DNA of 64,000 nucleotides, taken from assembly GCA_037951165.1 (NCBI GenBank), contig JBBDHG010000003.1, positions 12,808,001-12,872,000 on the forward strand, read 5' to 3'. Each line of letters begins with the position of its first letter. The stretch's first letter is position 1. Of the stretch, positions 9,566 to 20,269 are shown one piece after another. The DNA comes from Lophius americanus (taxonomy: Eukaryota > Chordata > Actinopteri > Lophiiformes > Lophiidae). The notes under the pieces are model-generated. The model saw only the letters and a program-made list of their open reading frames with translations. It did not search any database and was not told the origin of the DNA. Both the position numbers and the translations under genes were made by a program.

Positions 9566-11727
9566 CAGACCTGGCTATTGTACGGCCCCGGGGCCACATA
9601 CGGCCCTTTGGTTGACTTTGACCGGCCCGTGTAAGGTTAATTGGAAATGACAAAATAAACGTATTATCTCATTTTACCTCATGCATGGACTAAAACTGCA
9701 TTGCTTTTATTTTGAAGTTGTTTTTTAATTCACGTACATAATGACGCGATACGTATAGCAACACGTACGCGTGTATCGTTGTCACAAGATAACTTTAGCC
9801 CTCAAAAATGTCCGCTCATGCTAAAAAAAGAAAGGTAGATGCCAAATGTAGGCTTTTCAACACAAATTAGACTGCTAAATATTTGTTTACTGAATTTGGA
9901 GGTAAAGCCGTGTGTTTAGTTTGCAGGGAGCAGATCGCCGTCTTTAAGGACCACAATTTGAGTCGGCATTACGAGACGAAACACGCAAATAAATACAAAA
10001 AATTGACTGATGCTGAAAGGGTGCGAAGATCGGAAGTTTTGCTAGTGAAGCTGCAAAATCAGCAAGGCTTTTTTTTTTTACCAAGCTTCACACATCCAGG
10101 GATGCAGCAACCAAGACCAGCTTTGTGATATCCCACAAAATCGCTAAAAACAGTAAGCAATTCTCGGAGGGGGAGATTTTCAAAGTGTGCTTGGTGGACT
10201 CTGCAGCACTAACATGCCCTGAAAAAAAAAGGCGCATTTGATCAAGTCCTGCTTGTCCAGGCGAACTGTGACGAGGAAGATTGAGGACATTGCGAGGAAG
10301 CTGGAGCTTCAGCTGCAACACGAAGTGGCAAGTTTTGACTTTTTCTCCTTGGCTTTGGACGAGAGCTGTGATGTTCGCGACACAGCCAGCTACTCATATT
10401 TGTCCGAGGGATAGTTTTTAAAAAGAGTTTGGGACATGAAAGCAGAGTTTCGAGAGTTTTGTGAGAAGAAAGGCAAAGACACCCCAGAGCTCTCGGATGA
10501 AAACTGGATGGCAGATTTTGCATTTGCTGTAGATGTGGCTGCACTGATGAATGAACTGAACACCAAACGGCAAGGCAAGGGCCTTTTTGTTCATGAAATG
10601 CACAGCCTGGTGAAGGCTTTCACGAGGAAGATACAGTTTCTTTCAAGCCAACTGGAGAGCAACACTCTCACTCACATGCAAACCCTGAAAGAAGTCCCAC
10701 CATCAACTGATCACCTCCGCAGGTACTCATCCATGTTAGGAGCATTGCATGGTGAGTTTTCAAGGCGATTTGAAGATCTCAGAACAATCGAGGATGAAAT
10801 GCACATGATTTCCTCTCCCTTTACCTGCAGTGTGGATAATGCACCTAGTGAGGTTCAGCTGGAACTCATTGACCTGCAGTCTGATGCAGTACTTGTACAG
10901 CCCTTTAAGTCAGGATGTCTGCTGGATTTCTACTCTTCTCTTAAGGAGGAGAACTTTCCAAACATGAGGAGACATGCTCAGAAGATGTTGGTTCTCTTTG
11001 GCTCTACCTACATATGCGAACAAACATTTTCAATGATGAAGTTTAAAAAATCCAGGTATAGATCCTCCCTCACTGATGATTATCTGTCAGCTGTGCTTCG
11101 CATCTCCACCTCAGACATTCAACCTGACTTCGATGCACTCGTTAAAGCCCCGCAGAGACTAGATTTCTCTCACTGAACAAGAAAAAATCATTAAAAACAC
11201 CAAATGAGGCGGTGAGACTACAAATGTCGGCATGTAAAGGCATTAACTACCAGTGAGCTGGGACACTTTCTTTGGAAGCCTTTTTTCTCAAAATCACAGT
11301 TCAGTTAGTTCAAAACGATGTGACTTGCTTAATGTTTGGAGCACAAAGACAATATTGTGATGTCTGTAGAATACCAAGAACCTCTTCCCAACCGTATTTG
11401 AAACTCAAAATGTGTTTTGGAGTGAATTTGACTGAAAATATTCACTAATATAAGTCACAAATGTTTAAACAATTTTTGTTTACCATTGCTTTGGGAAATT
11501 TGATTGAATAAATTACATTTTTCGTAAGGCAACCCCTAAACTTTTTCATTGCTTGATTATAACATATACCCTACTCTTACCAGCTTGTCAAAACAATGCT
11601 ATTTACTGCTTTTGATAAAGAAATACAATTAATATCATGCAGAATTGAGTTCAGCCTTTTGGCACGGCCCTCCACAATATTTCCTGTTTTCGTGTGGCCC
11701 CATGGAACAAATAATTGCCCACCCTTG
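9566..11727 (+). mobile_element. hAT transposon (GTF2IRD2/Charlie8-like), internally deleted
   Basis: The left end begins CAGACCTGGCTATTGTACGG and continues into GGGGCCACATACGGCCC. The right end, read in reverse, gives CAAGGGTGGGCAATTATT and then ATGGGGCCACACG, so the termini are imperfect inverted repeats sharing CTGG/GTGGGC..ATT and GGGGCCACA. Between them lies a broken BED-finger hAT transposase. The immediate flanks (GTCTAAAG on the left, GAAAGTGA on the right) do not give a clear 8-bp target duplication, so the exact ends may be off by a few bases. It is a non-autonomous remnant. Confidence 0.8.
9808..11176 (+). pseudogene. Broken hAT transposase, BED finger plus C-terminal part
   Basis: Translation starts MSAHAKKRKVDAKCRLF, then a TAG stop at 9868-9870 breaks the N terminus. 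The frame continues through a BED zinc finger with CLVC and HYETKH. It slips at a T run (about 10070-10080) and again at an A run (about 10222-10230). A segment with SLALDESCDVRDTA follows, which probably carries the first catalytic Asp. Near 10411 the sequence jumps to KRVWDMKAEFREF, so roughly 150-200 codons of the transposase core appear to be missing. From 10436 to 11176 the frame is open for 246 codons and ends with the hAT C-terminal dimerisation-type region (MLVLFGSTYICEQTFSMMKF, then DFSH at the end). The family also supplied the transposase-derived part of vertebrate GTF2IRD2. This copy cannot encode an active enzyme. Confidence 0.85.
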
Positions 11728-11729
11728 GA

Positions 11730-12310
11730 AAGTGACTGAATACTTCAGTTTTTTTGGGCTGGGAGTTTTTATTGCAGTTGATTCCCCGGTTCTCGTAGAA
11801 CCTTGGAAGTGAACCTCTTTAGTAAGACTAAATGGTCTTAGTAGTCGAGGCGTGGTCAGAACAAAAATTCTGTTCTGCTCCAAAGTCTCATGGAGGTCCA
11901 TTTCTGACTGAAACCCAGGGTTAAGCATCTGTGGAGAGAGCCCGTGGTATTCTTTGATTATTGATCACCGTCTCTCTACATATCTGCTCCTGATTTCTGT
12001 TATTGTATCTAAAAGTTTTCTCAAACCTTCTACTGGCCCAAACTGTCAGGTTTTATTCTGGATTGTTATGATCTGACAGGAGTTGCACTCGTAACTCGGA
12101 GGAAATGATTGTCCCCCATTAGTCATCTTTTGTTCTAGTTGTCTCACTCCTTTTGTATTTGTCGCACTTAGAGACCATTATCTCGTCGCAGTCCGACAGG
12201 AGCTGAAAAATTCCACGTTTGTTGTAAAAGATTAATGCAATTAATGTGTGTCTTAATTACTGGAAGCCTGGGTATATCCATTAACAGCAAAATGCTGTGT
12301 TTATTCACAG
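11730..12310. other. Gene-free stretch after the hAT element
   Basis: No gene or known repeat is recognised. Sequence complexity is normal and AT content moderate. Confidence 0.5.
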
Positions 12311-12314
12311 GGAG

Positions 12315-12815
12315 TGTCTGACTGTCTGTCTTTTTTGTTCATCAGTTTTTCATTCCGTCTAGGGAATTAAAAACTGTCTAATCTCTGTCTAATTTCTGTC
12401 TAATCTCTGTCTGTCTGAAATATAACTTTCTATGGGTCTATCTGTCCATTTCATGTTCATCTTTCTGTCTCTCTATCGCTCTCCCTTTTTTTCTGTCTGT
12501 CTATTGGTCTAACGTTATGTCCAGTGGTCTATCAGTCTATTTTTCTATCAGTCTACTGGCCTGTATGTCGTTATGTCGATCGGCCTATCTGTCGGTCTAG
12601 CGTTCTGTCTATCCGTCTGTCTATATATCTTTCTTTCTCTTAGTCGGTCTGTCCGTCTGTCTGTCTGTCTGTCTGTCTTTATGTCTGTCTCTCCATGTGT
12701 ATTTCTGTCTGTCTGTCTTTCTATCTGTCTTCTGGTCTAACTGTCTATCAGTCTGTCTTCCTTTCTCTTCGTCCCTCCGCCTGTATGTCTGTTTGTCTGT
12801 CTTTTTATCCATCAG
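12315..12815. repeat. Degenerate TCTG/GTCT tandem array
   Basis: About 500 bases are dominated by GTCTGTCT, GTCTAAT and TATCTGTC words, with the purest part near 12650-12690. The opposite strand gives a spurious Asp/Arg/Gln/Thr/Lys-rich open frame that is purely repeat-derived. Confidence 0.85.
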
Positions 12816-12819
12816 AGTG

Positions 12820-13320
12820 AGATTCTAGTGGAATTCTAATGTTCTATCTGCATTCAGAGCAGGAGGAATGACCCAAACGGCTTTGACCTTGTTAATTTTT
12901 CATGTTTTACCTCCCTGAATTATCGTCCCCCTGACAGCCAGATATAATTTAACAGCCCGTTTAAAACATAATAGCTCATTATTTACAAAGACATCACATC
13001 AGAGCTCCTGGGCATAAAATTCTCAATAAATTCAGATTTGGCCTGTTCGTTTAAACTCAGTGACCTTTAACGACTGAACTGCTTGTGTGTGCATCACTGT
13101 GCAGTGGTGCTGCACAGGGAAAATATCACCGAAGTTCCCTGGTCACTCATAACTGTTTGAATATCATTCGGGGATTCTGGGAGAGAAGACTCCCTCCCAG
13201 CTGTCCAGCACATCGACCTTTGTGCGCGGAGGCATAGGTAGATGTGCAGAAGCATCATGAAGGCAGACTTCATGAAGCTCCTCCATCATGAAGTACCCAC
13301 CCACCTCTCACATGGGGTGC
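12820..13320. other. Repeat-free, CNE-like stretch
   Basis: The DNA has normal complexity and no recognised repeat or coding signal. Around 12900-13080 there are AT-rich words such as ATAATTTAACAG and TCATTATTTAC that could be homeodomain-type sites. A segment at 13156-13200 resembles one at 14092-14140. Function is unknown. Confidence 0.3.
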
Positions 13321-13395
13321 GGCTGTTGCTTAGTGGGTAGAACCGACATCTCCCGATCGGAGGACCGGAAGATAGCCGGTTCGACCCACGTTCGA
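13321..13395 (+). repeat. tRNA-like SINE head
   Basis: GCGGCTGTTGCTTAGTGGGT carries an A-box-like sequence and GGTTCGACCC a B-box. There is no matching SINE body. It runs directly into LINE-derived sequence, so this is a truncated or chimeric fragment rather than a tRNA gene. Confidence 0.65.
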
Positions 13396-13419
13396 CATTG
13401 AATCACCCCTGCGAGTTGG

Positions 13420-13500
13420 GAAGGAGTTTAAGTGTGTTGGTGTCTTGTTCTAAGGTGATGGGAAAATGGACCTTGAGATGGGCAAGCTGTTTTCAAGTAC
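13420..13500 (+). pseudogene. Rex3/RTE-like LINE fragment
   Basis: The plus strand reads EFKCVGVL and then GDGKMDLEM, matching the EFKYLGVLF-(S/T)-(S/D)-(E/D)-G-R-M-(E/D)-R-E-(I/M) segment seen near 44520-44590. Only about 80 bases are recognisable. Confidence 0.6.
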
Positions 13501-13519
13501 CCGACGAACCCACATGTCG

Positions 13520-16500
13520 TGGTGTACTTATACAGCTATCATTGTTTCACAAATCAATAGTTTATGTAGTTATGTCTGTTATCCTCTTTGTACTCACTTA
13601 TTAATACGGTGTATAATAACTGATGCCTGAGGTGACAGTCAGTCTTTCATCCAACTGAGTCCCTTTACCTGCCTACAGTCGCTTCCTGTCCGCCTCATGC
13701 ATCCACTACGATACTGTCATTCCTCCGTCGCTACCGACGCGTTGTTGTAATTCTGATTTTGCACTGTCAGCTGGTCCGTGAGAAACGTCATCGTGCTCAG
13801 CTGTGCGCTGCGTATGCAGTTGAGTGACATAGGGAGTTGAGCTGCGTTGAATCTGTGATCAGAGCCCGTTTCCAACACGAGCCCACTGCTCATGTGCACA
13901 GAGCTGTTAACTCAGACTCAACAAACTCAGTCTGTACATTTTTAAGGCCTGGCATCACAGACCAGTAGGCGTTATCTAACGGTTTCGTGTGGAGGCAGAG
14001 TTCTGTTCACAACCATTTGAGGTTTGTCACTGAAACGCTCCCTGGTGTAATCTGATTTCTCGTACATTGTTGACGTGGGACCTGAGCTTTCATTCGGGGA
14101 GGGGATTCTGGGAGAAATCATATCTTCCAGCTAGACTCTCCCCAGAAAACGTTGCCTTCAGGAACATTCTACTGAACACATGAAAATAAATGAGTCAACT
14201 GTGTCCTTACTCATGAAATTAAGTAAATTATGGCTCCAAAATAAGATTAGGTATGTGGGAGTGATCCTATTACTGACCTGCTGCACGTACGTTGCTTTTA
14301 TATTAACCGGGTTAGAACATGGTATGTAAATGCTTTGTCTGGTATTTATTTATTTATAATCGGATTTTTCCGCCCGGGGTGGGTTACCCCCATTTGGAGC
14401 CCGTCGTCTTGTAGCGGTTGGCTGTAGAACTTGACCCGATGATTGTATTAACTGTGACCTCCCTCTCTGATCGAGAGATAGACGCTGAAGAAGAATCAGA
14501 GTGGGTAAAATGGCCGACATGGCTTTTGATGCGTTTTCCCATGCGAGGCGTCCTCACAGGGTGAACGGCAGCTTCAATCACATTTAGCAAACGTGGCCAT
14601 TAAGCTCCTTCTGCTCTTTTTTCATCAGTTACACGGTCTCTTTACCGTCTGTGGGCTGCTGCACTGTGTGGTTCTGTCTCTGTGAAGTCTCACTAATTCC
14701 ACAAACATTTCTTGGTAGAAATTAGTATTCACTGAAGGCAAAATCACAAAGTCAAAGCCAATTGATTTTTCTTTCTGGTTAAGCTTATTTTGACGGCTTT
14801 AGATTAGAATCAATGTGTCGCCCTGCGTTGTTTAAATTGACAAAAACCGGTTGCTGATTAAAGCACCCTCTGTTTCTTAGTTGTGAGGATCCCTTGGTTT
14901 TTATGCCGGCCATGTTTGTGGAGCTAAATGCAGACATTAAGTCAATAAAGTGCTGATCCAGAGAAGACAAGAGGTGAATGGGGAGGAGGAGAAAAAGCGT
15001 TGGCACCTATCAGCCTGGGAATCAGCAGAGATAAAACACCTCTGATGAAGAGGAGGTGAGGAGGAGGCATCCTGAAACGTGGAGCGCATTATGGCCCACG
15101 ACTGGGATGAGGTCACCTTGCTGTGGAACTGCTGGATATGCAGTATCCACATGATCGGACCCTCATGTCTCTGCGTCCACTTGAAAAGACATGAAGTCAA
15201 AGGTCAAATGGGAACAAAATAGGAGATCAAACAGAATTTGGTTAATCCTTTTGAATGAAAATGACTTTCTTGCCATTCCAGGATCAGAATATCTAAGTAG
15301 AGTTTACTTTTCAACGGTACACTTATAATGATGATACAATCTACCATATTCACATAGTCATAGATTAATATTTGCTCCACATACTAACACTTCTGAACCT
15401 GTGTGAGTTATGTGTGTGTGAGGGTGTTGTAATCTCCAGATCTGGATGTGTGGTTACCGCTGTGGGAGCAGATAGTCAGTCTGCAGCAAGGCCTTAAGTA
15501 AAACCAGGAGCCTCTGGGAACCACAGATGTTCCAGGTTACCCACTCAACCAGATGCAGGAAGACACACAACTTACTATCATTTCGCCCCCCAGAGGAACC
15601 CAGGGAACATAGCGGAGGTCGTTCCTGCAGCAATATACCAGAAAGCAGGCTAGTTAAACCGGAGATGAGGGAAAATCTGGATTTCCCATACCAGGAAAAG
15701 TTCAACTCTGACTCAGTCACCATGGTAACTTACCTAACCTGCTCGCTGGCAGGTTTTTGAGTTTGGTGCTGAGTTTGGTGCTGACTCCTCCTCCTTCTGA
15801 GCCTGAATCAGAGCTGTCAGACATGGCGTGCCCAATTCCTGTTTGTTGTATTAATAGATTAATGTTAGGGAGACCTAGATCTTCACATTCCATCACTTAT
15901 CAAAATATTTGCCTTGCTGCCACGTGCGTTACTGATAACACCTATATATAAGACATATAGATATATAGATAAATGGAAATAGAATTATGTTCAATACCAT
16001 TCCACCACCTCTTCCCCTTTAATATCCATAGATGGTGCTGAAAACTAATGAATACATTCTGTCACCTCTCCCCTGTATCGCTGAAGCTGCGTTACTTTTT
16101 TTTTTCTCTAAATATCTGCATGTGATCAAGTGCCAGTTGGCAAACAGAGGATGAGTGAGTGAGTGTATGTGATCGAAATGAATATTACGGCAGCCCTAGC
16201 GTTTCGCAGGTTGCCATAGTGAATTACGTTGTCCGACCTCCATCAATGATGGATTTTGATTGTCTTTGTGCTCGAGTCAAACTCAGAGTTCGTTATACCA
16301 GCTTTCTGGATACAAACTTAAACACCCCATCATTTGTACCCTGTTTTTTTCATATAAACAAGGTGATTCTTGGGCATAAAAACAGCCGTGTCTGTGTCTT
16401 GTCTCGTTACGATTCTGATTATCCAAGAAGCTTCTAATGAAATTGGATCTCTGAGCCTCCAACCATGAAGGGATGCTGTTATGATCACAATCAAAGTCAG

Positions 16501-17320
16501 AAAAAAACGACACACCTCCTTCACTCTACTACAGCTACATGTGTAAAAAAAAGACTGGTTCAAGTAGAAATATTGATTCTTTACTGAAGCAGAAGTGAAT
16601 AAACAGGCTCTGAAAATGTGATCTAAGTAAAAGGAACTACTCTTCATCGGCTTGGAGGACATTTCTACCTGCAGCTTGTTTTTATACCTCACTGAACCTC
16701 GTGTCATAGTAATATACTGATATTACAAACCTCACCTGCTGACATGCAGAATGATTTCAGCATAAATGATGATATTTAAATCACAAATAAAGAAATACAA
16801 AGGGGATAGAAAAAAAAGGACAATTCTCTTTAAGTTCAAATCCTACCAGAATTACTTTATAGATTCCAGATGATGGAAACAATCCAACTTCTTATGTTTT
16901 TATTATAACACTAAACAAAATAAAATAATTGTATATCTTTTATTTGAATAAATTGATGCTCTCAGCAGTGGACAACAGACCCCTGTCAGTACTTTTCATT
17001 GAATATCAAATCCGTAAAATTGCATTAATACCAAAATGCTGCTGTTAGAGAAACATATGTTTTTGTACTTTAATTAAAACAGTATTTTTATTTAGGTATT
17101 AATGTATTTAATAATAGTTATAATAATAATAATTATAATGTTGTTGTGGTTGATTTTAATATATCACACCACTTAATCAGATTTAAGAAAATACCTTTAT
17201 TTGCTTTATTATCAGTAGTTTCTTAAAGGGAAAATTCACTCTAAAATAATATTTTTTAAACTTCAGGCTACATATAACAAAACATTTTAATATGGAACCA
17301 GCCATTTATTTCCCCCCTAT
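13520..17320. other. Gene-free stretch, becoming AT-rich
   Basis: No exon or mobile element is recognised. The part at 14380-15200 has higher complexity and moderate GC. From about 15900 the DNA is AT-rich with poly-A and poly-T runs, including AT microsatellite-like words near 15940-15975 and 17100-17145. Open frames of up to about 125 codons show no domain. Confidence 0.5.
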
Positions 17321-17324
17321 GTGT

Positions 17325-17425
17325 CGGCCCGATGAACGGGTGTGTTATCCAGTGTTTGCCCCACCTCTCGCTCAATGTCTGATGGGATTGGTTCCAGCCT
17401 ACAAACGGATAAATGAATGAAAAAC
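17325..17425 (+). repeat. 3' end of a dispersed teleost repeat
   Basis: The order CACCTCTCGCTCAATGTCTG, GATGGGATTGGTTCCAGCC, GGATAAATGAATGA matches the CTCGC(C)CAATG..CTGGGATAGGCTCCAGC..GGATAAG..ATGGATGG end better preserved at 45620-45718. Confidence 0.6.
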
Positions 17426-17429
17426 ATGA

Positions 17430-18472
17430 TTCCACAGCAAAGACAGATCTTCTCTTTGATTTCAGGATTGTTACATGGATGTCCTCCTCACAAAAACAAT
17501 ATAGATGGAAACAATACCGTTACACGAAAATATTTTTTTTAATTTATGTTAGATGTTTCTATAAGGTAGGGAAAACAAAAAAACATAACTACTTTAATAA
17601 AGTATTTGCTGTCAGGCTGTGAAGGAATACTTGGGCAGGTTGCAGCACAGCTTCGTGTCGTTTCCCTCCACATAACTCACCCCCGCTTCACCTGCCCTCC
17701 TATTTACTGTAAATCCATCCCACCTATTGTGACACACACTCTGTGGGGTTTCCGCTCGGGAGATTCTGACGAATGTGTTTTCAACCGGGGACTTGGTAAA
17801 CATATCCTGGTGAAATTACACAAACACACAGGTGTTGGTGTTTTCACTAGATTAGGGTTGGCATTCCTCGTGGTACCGAGGGGAATTCTGGGAGAGGCTG
17901 TGGGTTGAACTCTGCCTTGGCCCGTGGGCCCCTGTGGTACGTTGGGTTTGGTGTATCGGGTGTCCTTGCAAGTTTGAGGGTTCTATTGGACTCTGCGTGG
18001 ACACTGAGCGGGCCCCGTCTACTGGTGGGGGGTCCTGCTGCATGATCCTGGTCCAACACACCAGCATCTACAACGGCCTGATCTTCAGTGTTGATCGGGA
18101 CCACCGGTGTGTGAGGTCGACATCACCGCTCTGGGACTTGTTTGGGTCACATGCGAAGAAATAATACCTAACTGCTGCAAGGTCCAACTGCATGTATTTT
18201 CAGAAATGCTTTATACCAATCCTGGAACAAACCATAAGTAAAAGTGCAGAATGATAGAAAAGAGTGTTTGAATAAATGCTATTCTAGTGACTTTTACACC
18301 CGGTTATTCTTTAACACGGACCTCGAGAAGAGATGGCACCGGGATGCATCATGGGTAGAAGAGAAGCTGGAGGAGGCAGGGTGATGCTTTAGACCATGTT
18401 CTGCTGAGGCAGCTTGGGTCCTAGCGTGTGGATCTAACTTTGACACGTGTAGCACCTACCAAAACATTACTG

Positions 18473-18475
<3 letters not shown>
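17430..18475. other. Unclassified stretch with a GC-rich block
   Basis: The part at 17640-18150 is clearly more GC-rich than its surroundings and holds several overlapping short open frames on both strands, none with a recognisable motif. It could be an unrecognised repeat or a short island. The remainder shows nothing. Confidence 0.35.
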
Positions 18476-18529
<54 letters not shown>

Positions 18530-18750
18530 TAATAATAGTAACAATAATCTTTATTTTATCTATCCGGTTACACAGTACATGCATAATGTACAACATTGTG
18601 AAATCTATCCCTGCATCTAACCCATCCCTGATGGAGCAGTCGGCGGCCCCCCTGCTGTGACGCGCCCAGGGAGCTAAGGTTTCAGGGTCTCGCTCCAGGA
18701 CCACAGGGCATGTTGCGTCAGAGGCGGGGCTCAACTCTGGTCTTCCCCTG
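18476..18750 (-). repeat. SINE (reverse) with an (AAT)n tail
   Basis: A perfect TAA/AAT run at 18476-18526 passes into TTTATTTTATCTATCC and ACATTGTGAAATCTATCCC, then CATCCCTGATGGAGCAG and AGGGTCTCGCTCCAGGACC. This is the reverse complement of the SINE family at 2897, truncated at its tRNA head. The microsatellite is the expanded 3' tail of the retroposon. Confidence 0.75.
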
Positions 18751-18754
18751 CCGC

Positions 18755-19615
18755 CGACTGAAATAAAGCCGCCCCCCTCTCGCAGATATTATTACCTGAT
18801 ATCTCAGCACACCTTCGTGGGTCCACGCCTGGACGGGTCGGAACTGTTATGGCAACAAAAGGGGAAAAAACACAATGTTTGACTGGTGGTTATAATGTTT
18901 TTTATACTGATATGAGATGACAGACAGTTATCGTCATCTCTACGGCTCAGAAGCGGAAGATTCCAAGAAGCTGCTGCTCAGAAACTACTCTTCGAAAAAA
19001 TGAACTCTATGACCTTTTCATTTGGAGAATTTTTTTTACAGTTTTCAAATCTTCATTCACTCCTTTTTATATGCATAGGAGGTGTGACGGTGTGAGGTCA
19101 CACCGACAGCAATTTGAGTAGAGCTTTCAGACATGTCTGGCAGTAATCACATCCAGGAATTCACACGTTTGCTCACGCTGTGCTTCTAATATAAGCCTCT
19201 TTACGCGCTATTACTCGCTTCCATGAGAGCAAAGTCACCACTGCAGAAGAAACAAAGTGCCTCTGTACTGAATACGAATGAAATGAGTCTTGACATAGTC
19301 GGAGCAGTAGTGGTGACAGGAGGAAATACTTGAAGACAAATGTCTTAAAAGTTTGGAACACTGTAGAAATAAATCCCATGAAGAAGTGTCCTTCTGGTTT
19401 CCTCTGTTTCTGTGTATCCCAGACTGAACTGTGTCGTCTCTTCAAACCATATTTCACGAAATAAAGGAAATCATAGAAAGCAATACAGTTTTTAAAATTA
19501 TAATTGAATCTATTGAACCAAATAGGTTCTCCAAACACCATGTGGTTCTTTGTGAAATAGGCTCCGCCTCTTTAGAAATGAAATCCTAAAAAACTGCTAG
19601 ATTGTTGAAATCCAT
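18755..19615. other. Gene-free stretch
   Basis: A 122-codon minus-strand frame at 19173-19541 shows no domain. No repeat family is recognised. Confidence 0.45.
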
Positions 19616-19619
19616 GTTG

Positions 19620-20265
19620 TCAAAAGGGTTTCAAAGCTGTTTCTGAGGTTCTGGGACTCCTAAGATCCACAGTGACACTCATTATCAACAAATGGAGAAG
19701 ACTACGATCTCACATCGCTAAAGGTCAGAGGTCATGGCTCCACTATTCCAAAGACACGGGAAATATTGCATCATGGGAGAGCACAGTGGAGAAAACCACT
19801 GCAGACCCACTAGAACATTAAGGCTGGTCTGAATCAACAAACCTTGAGGACCCTCAGAGCTTGTGGGAGATTCTTGTCTGGACTGATGAGTGACAATTTG
19901 AACTGTTAAGAGACAGGTGTCCCGTTCCATCCGGAGTAAACCAAAGCCAGCATTCCACTAGAAGAACGTTAGGTGGCATTGGACCGTTCATGTCTTCACG
20001 TCTCACCATCGCTGAGAGAAATATGAATTCTGCTCTCCAGAAGAAAAGAATGTCAGGTCATAGGTCTCTGAGGTCACGCAGCAAACACCTCTGAATGTCT
20101 ACTAGTCAAAGTCTGGACCGGAACCTTGTCAGGATGCTGTGGTGGGACCTACAAATATCAGTTCTTGCAGTTCAGTTGTATGCCCTCCAATGTTCCGGTG
20201 GTGGATCATCTAGAGATTAAGTTCAGGGTGTGAATACTTTTTCACACTGGTGATTTAGGTAAAAG
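19620..20265 (+). pseudogene. Degenerate Tc1-like transposon relic
   Basis: The sequence follows the order of a teleost Tc1-like transposase gene: GCTGTTTCTGAGGTTCTGGG, the CAGTGACACTCATTATCAAC region (helix-turn-helix part), CTGGACTGATGAGTGACAA (catalytic Trp-Thr-Asp-Glu region), CATCCGGAGTAAACC, TAGTCAAAGTCTGGACCGGA, and finally GTGTGAATACTTTTTCACAC. Many stops and gaps make it non-functional. The terminal inverted repeats were not both located. Confidence 0.75.
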
Positions 20266-20269
20266 GTAT

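Noticed and set aside
12621..12812. Asp/Arg/Gln/Thr/Lys-rich repeat protein
   Set aside because: Translation of the degenerate TCTG/GTCT array.
18456..18734. Poly-Ile membrane protein
   Set aside because: It is the translation of an (AAT)n SINE tail; the similar frame at 39346-39642 has the same cause.
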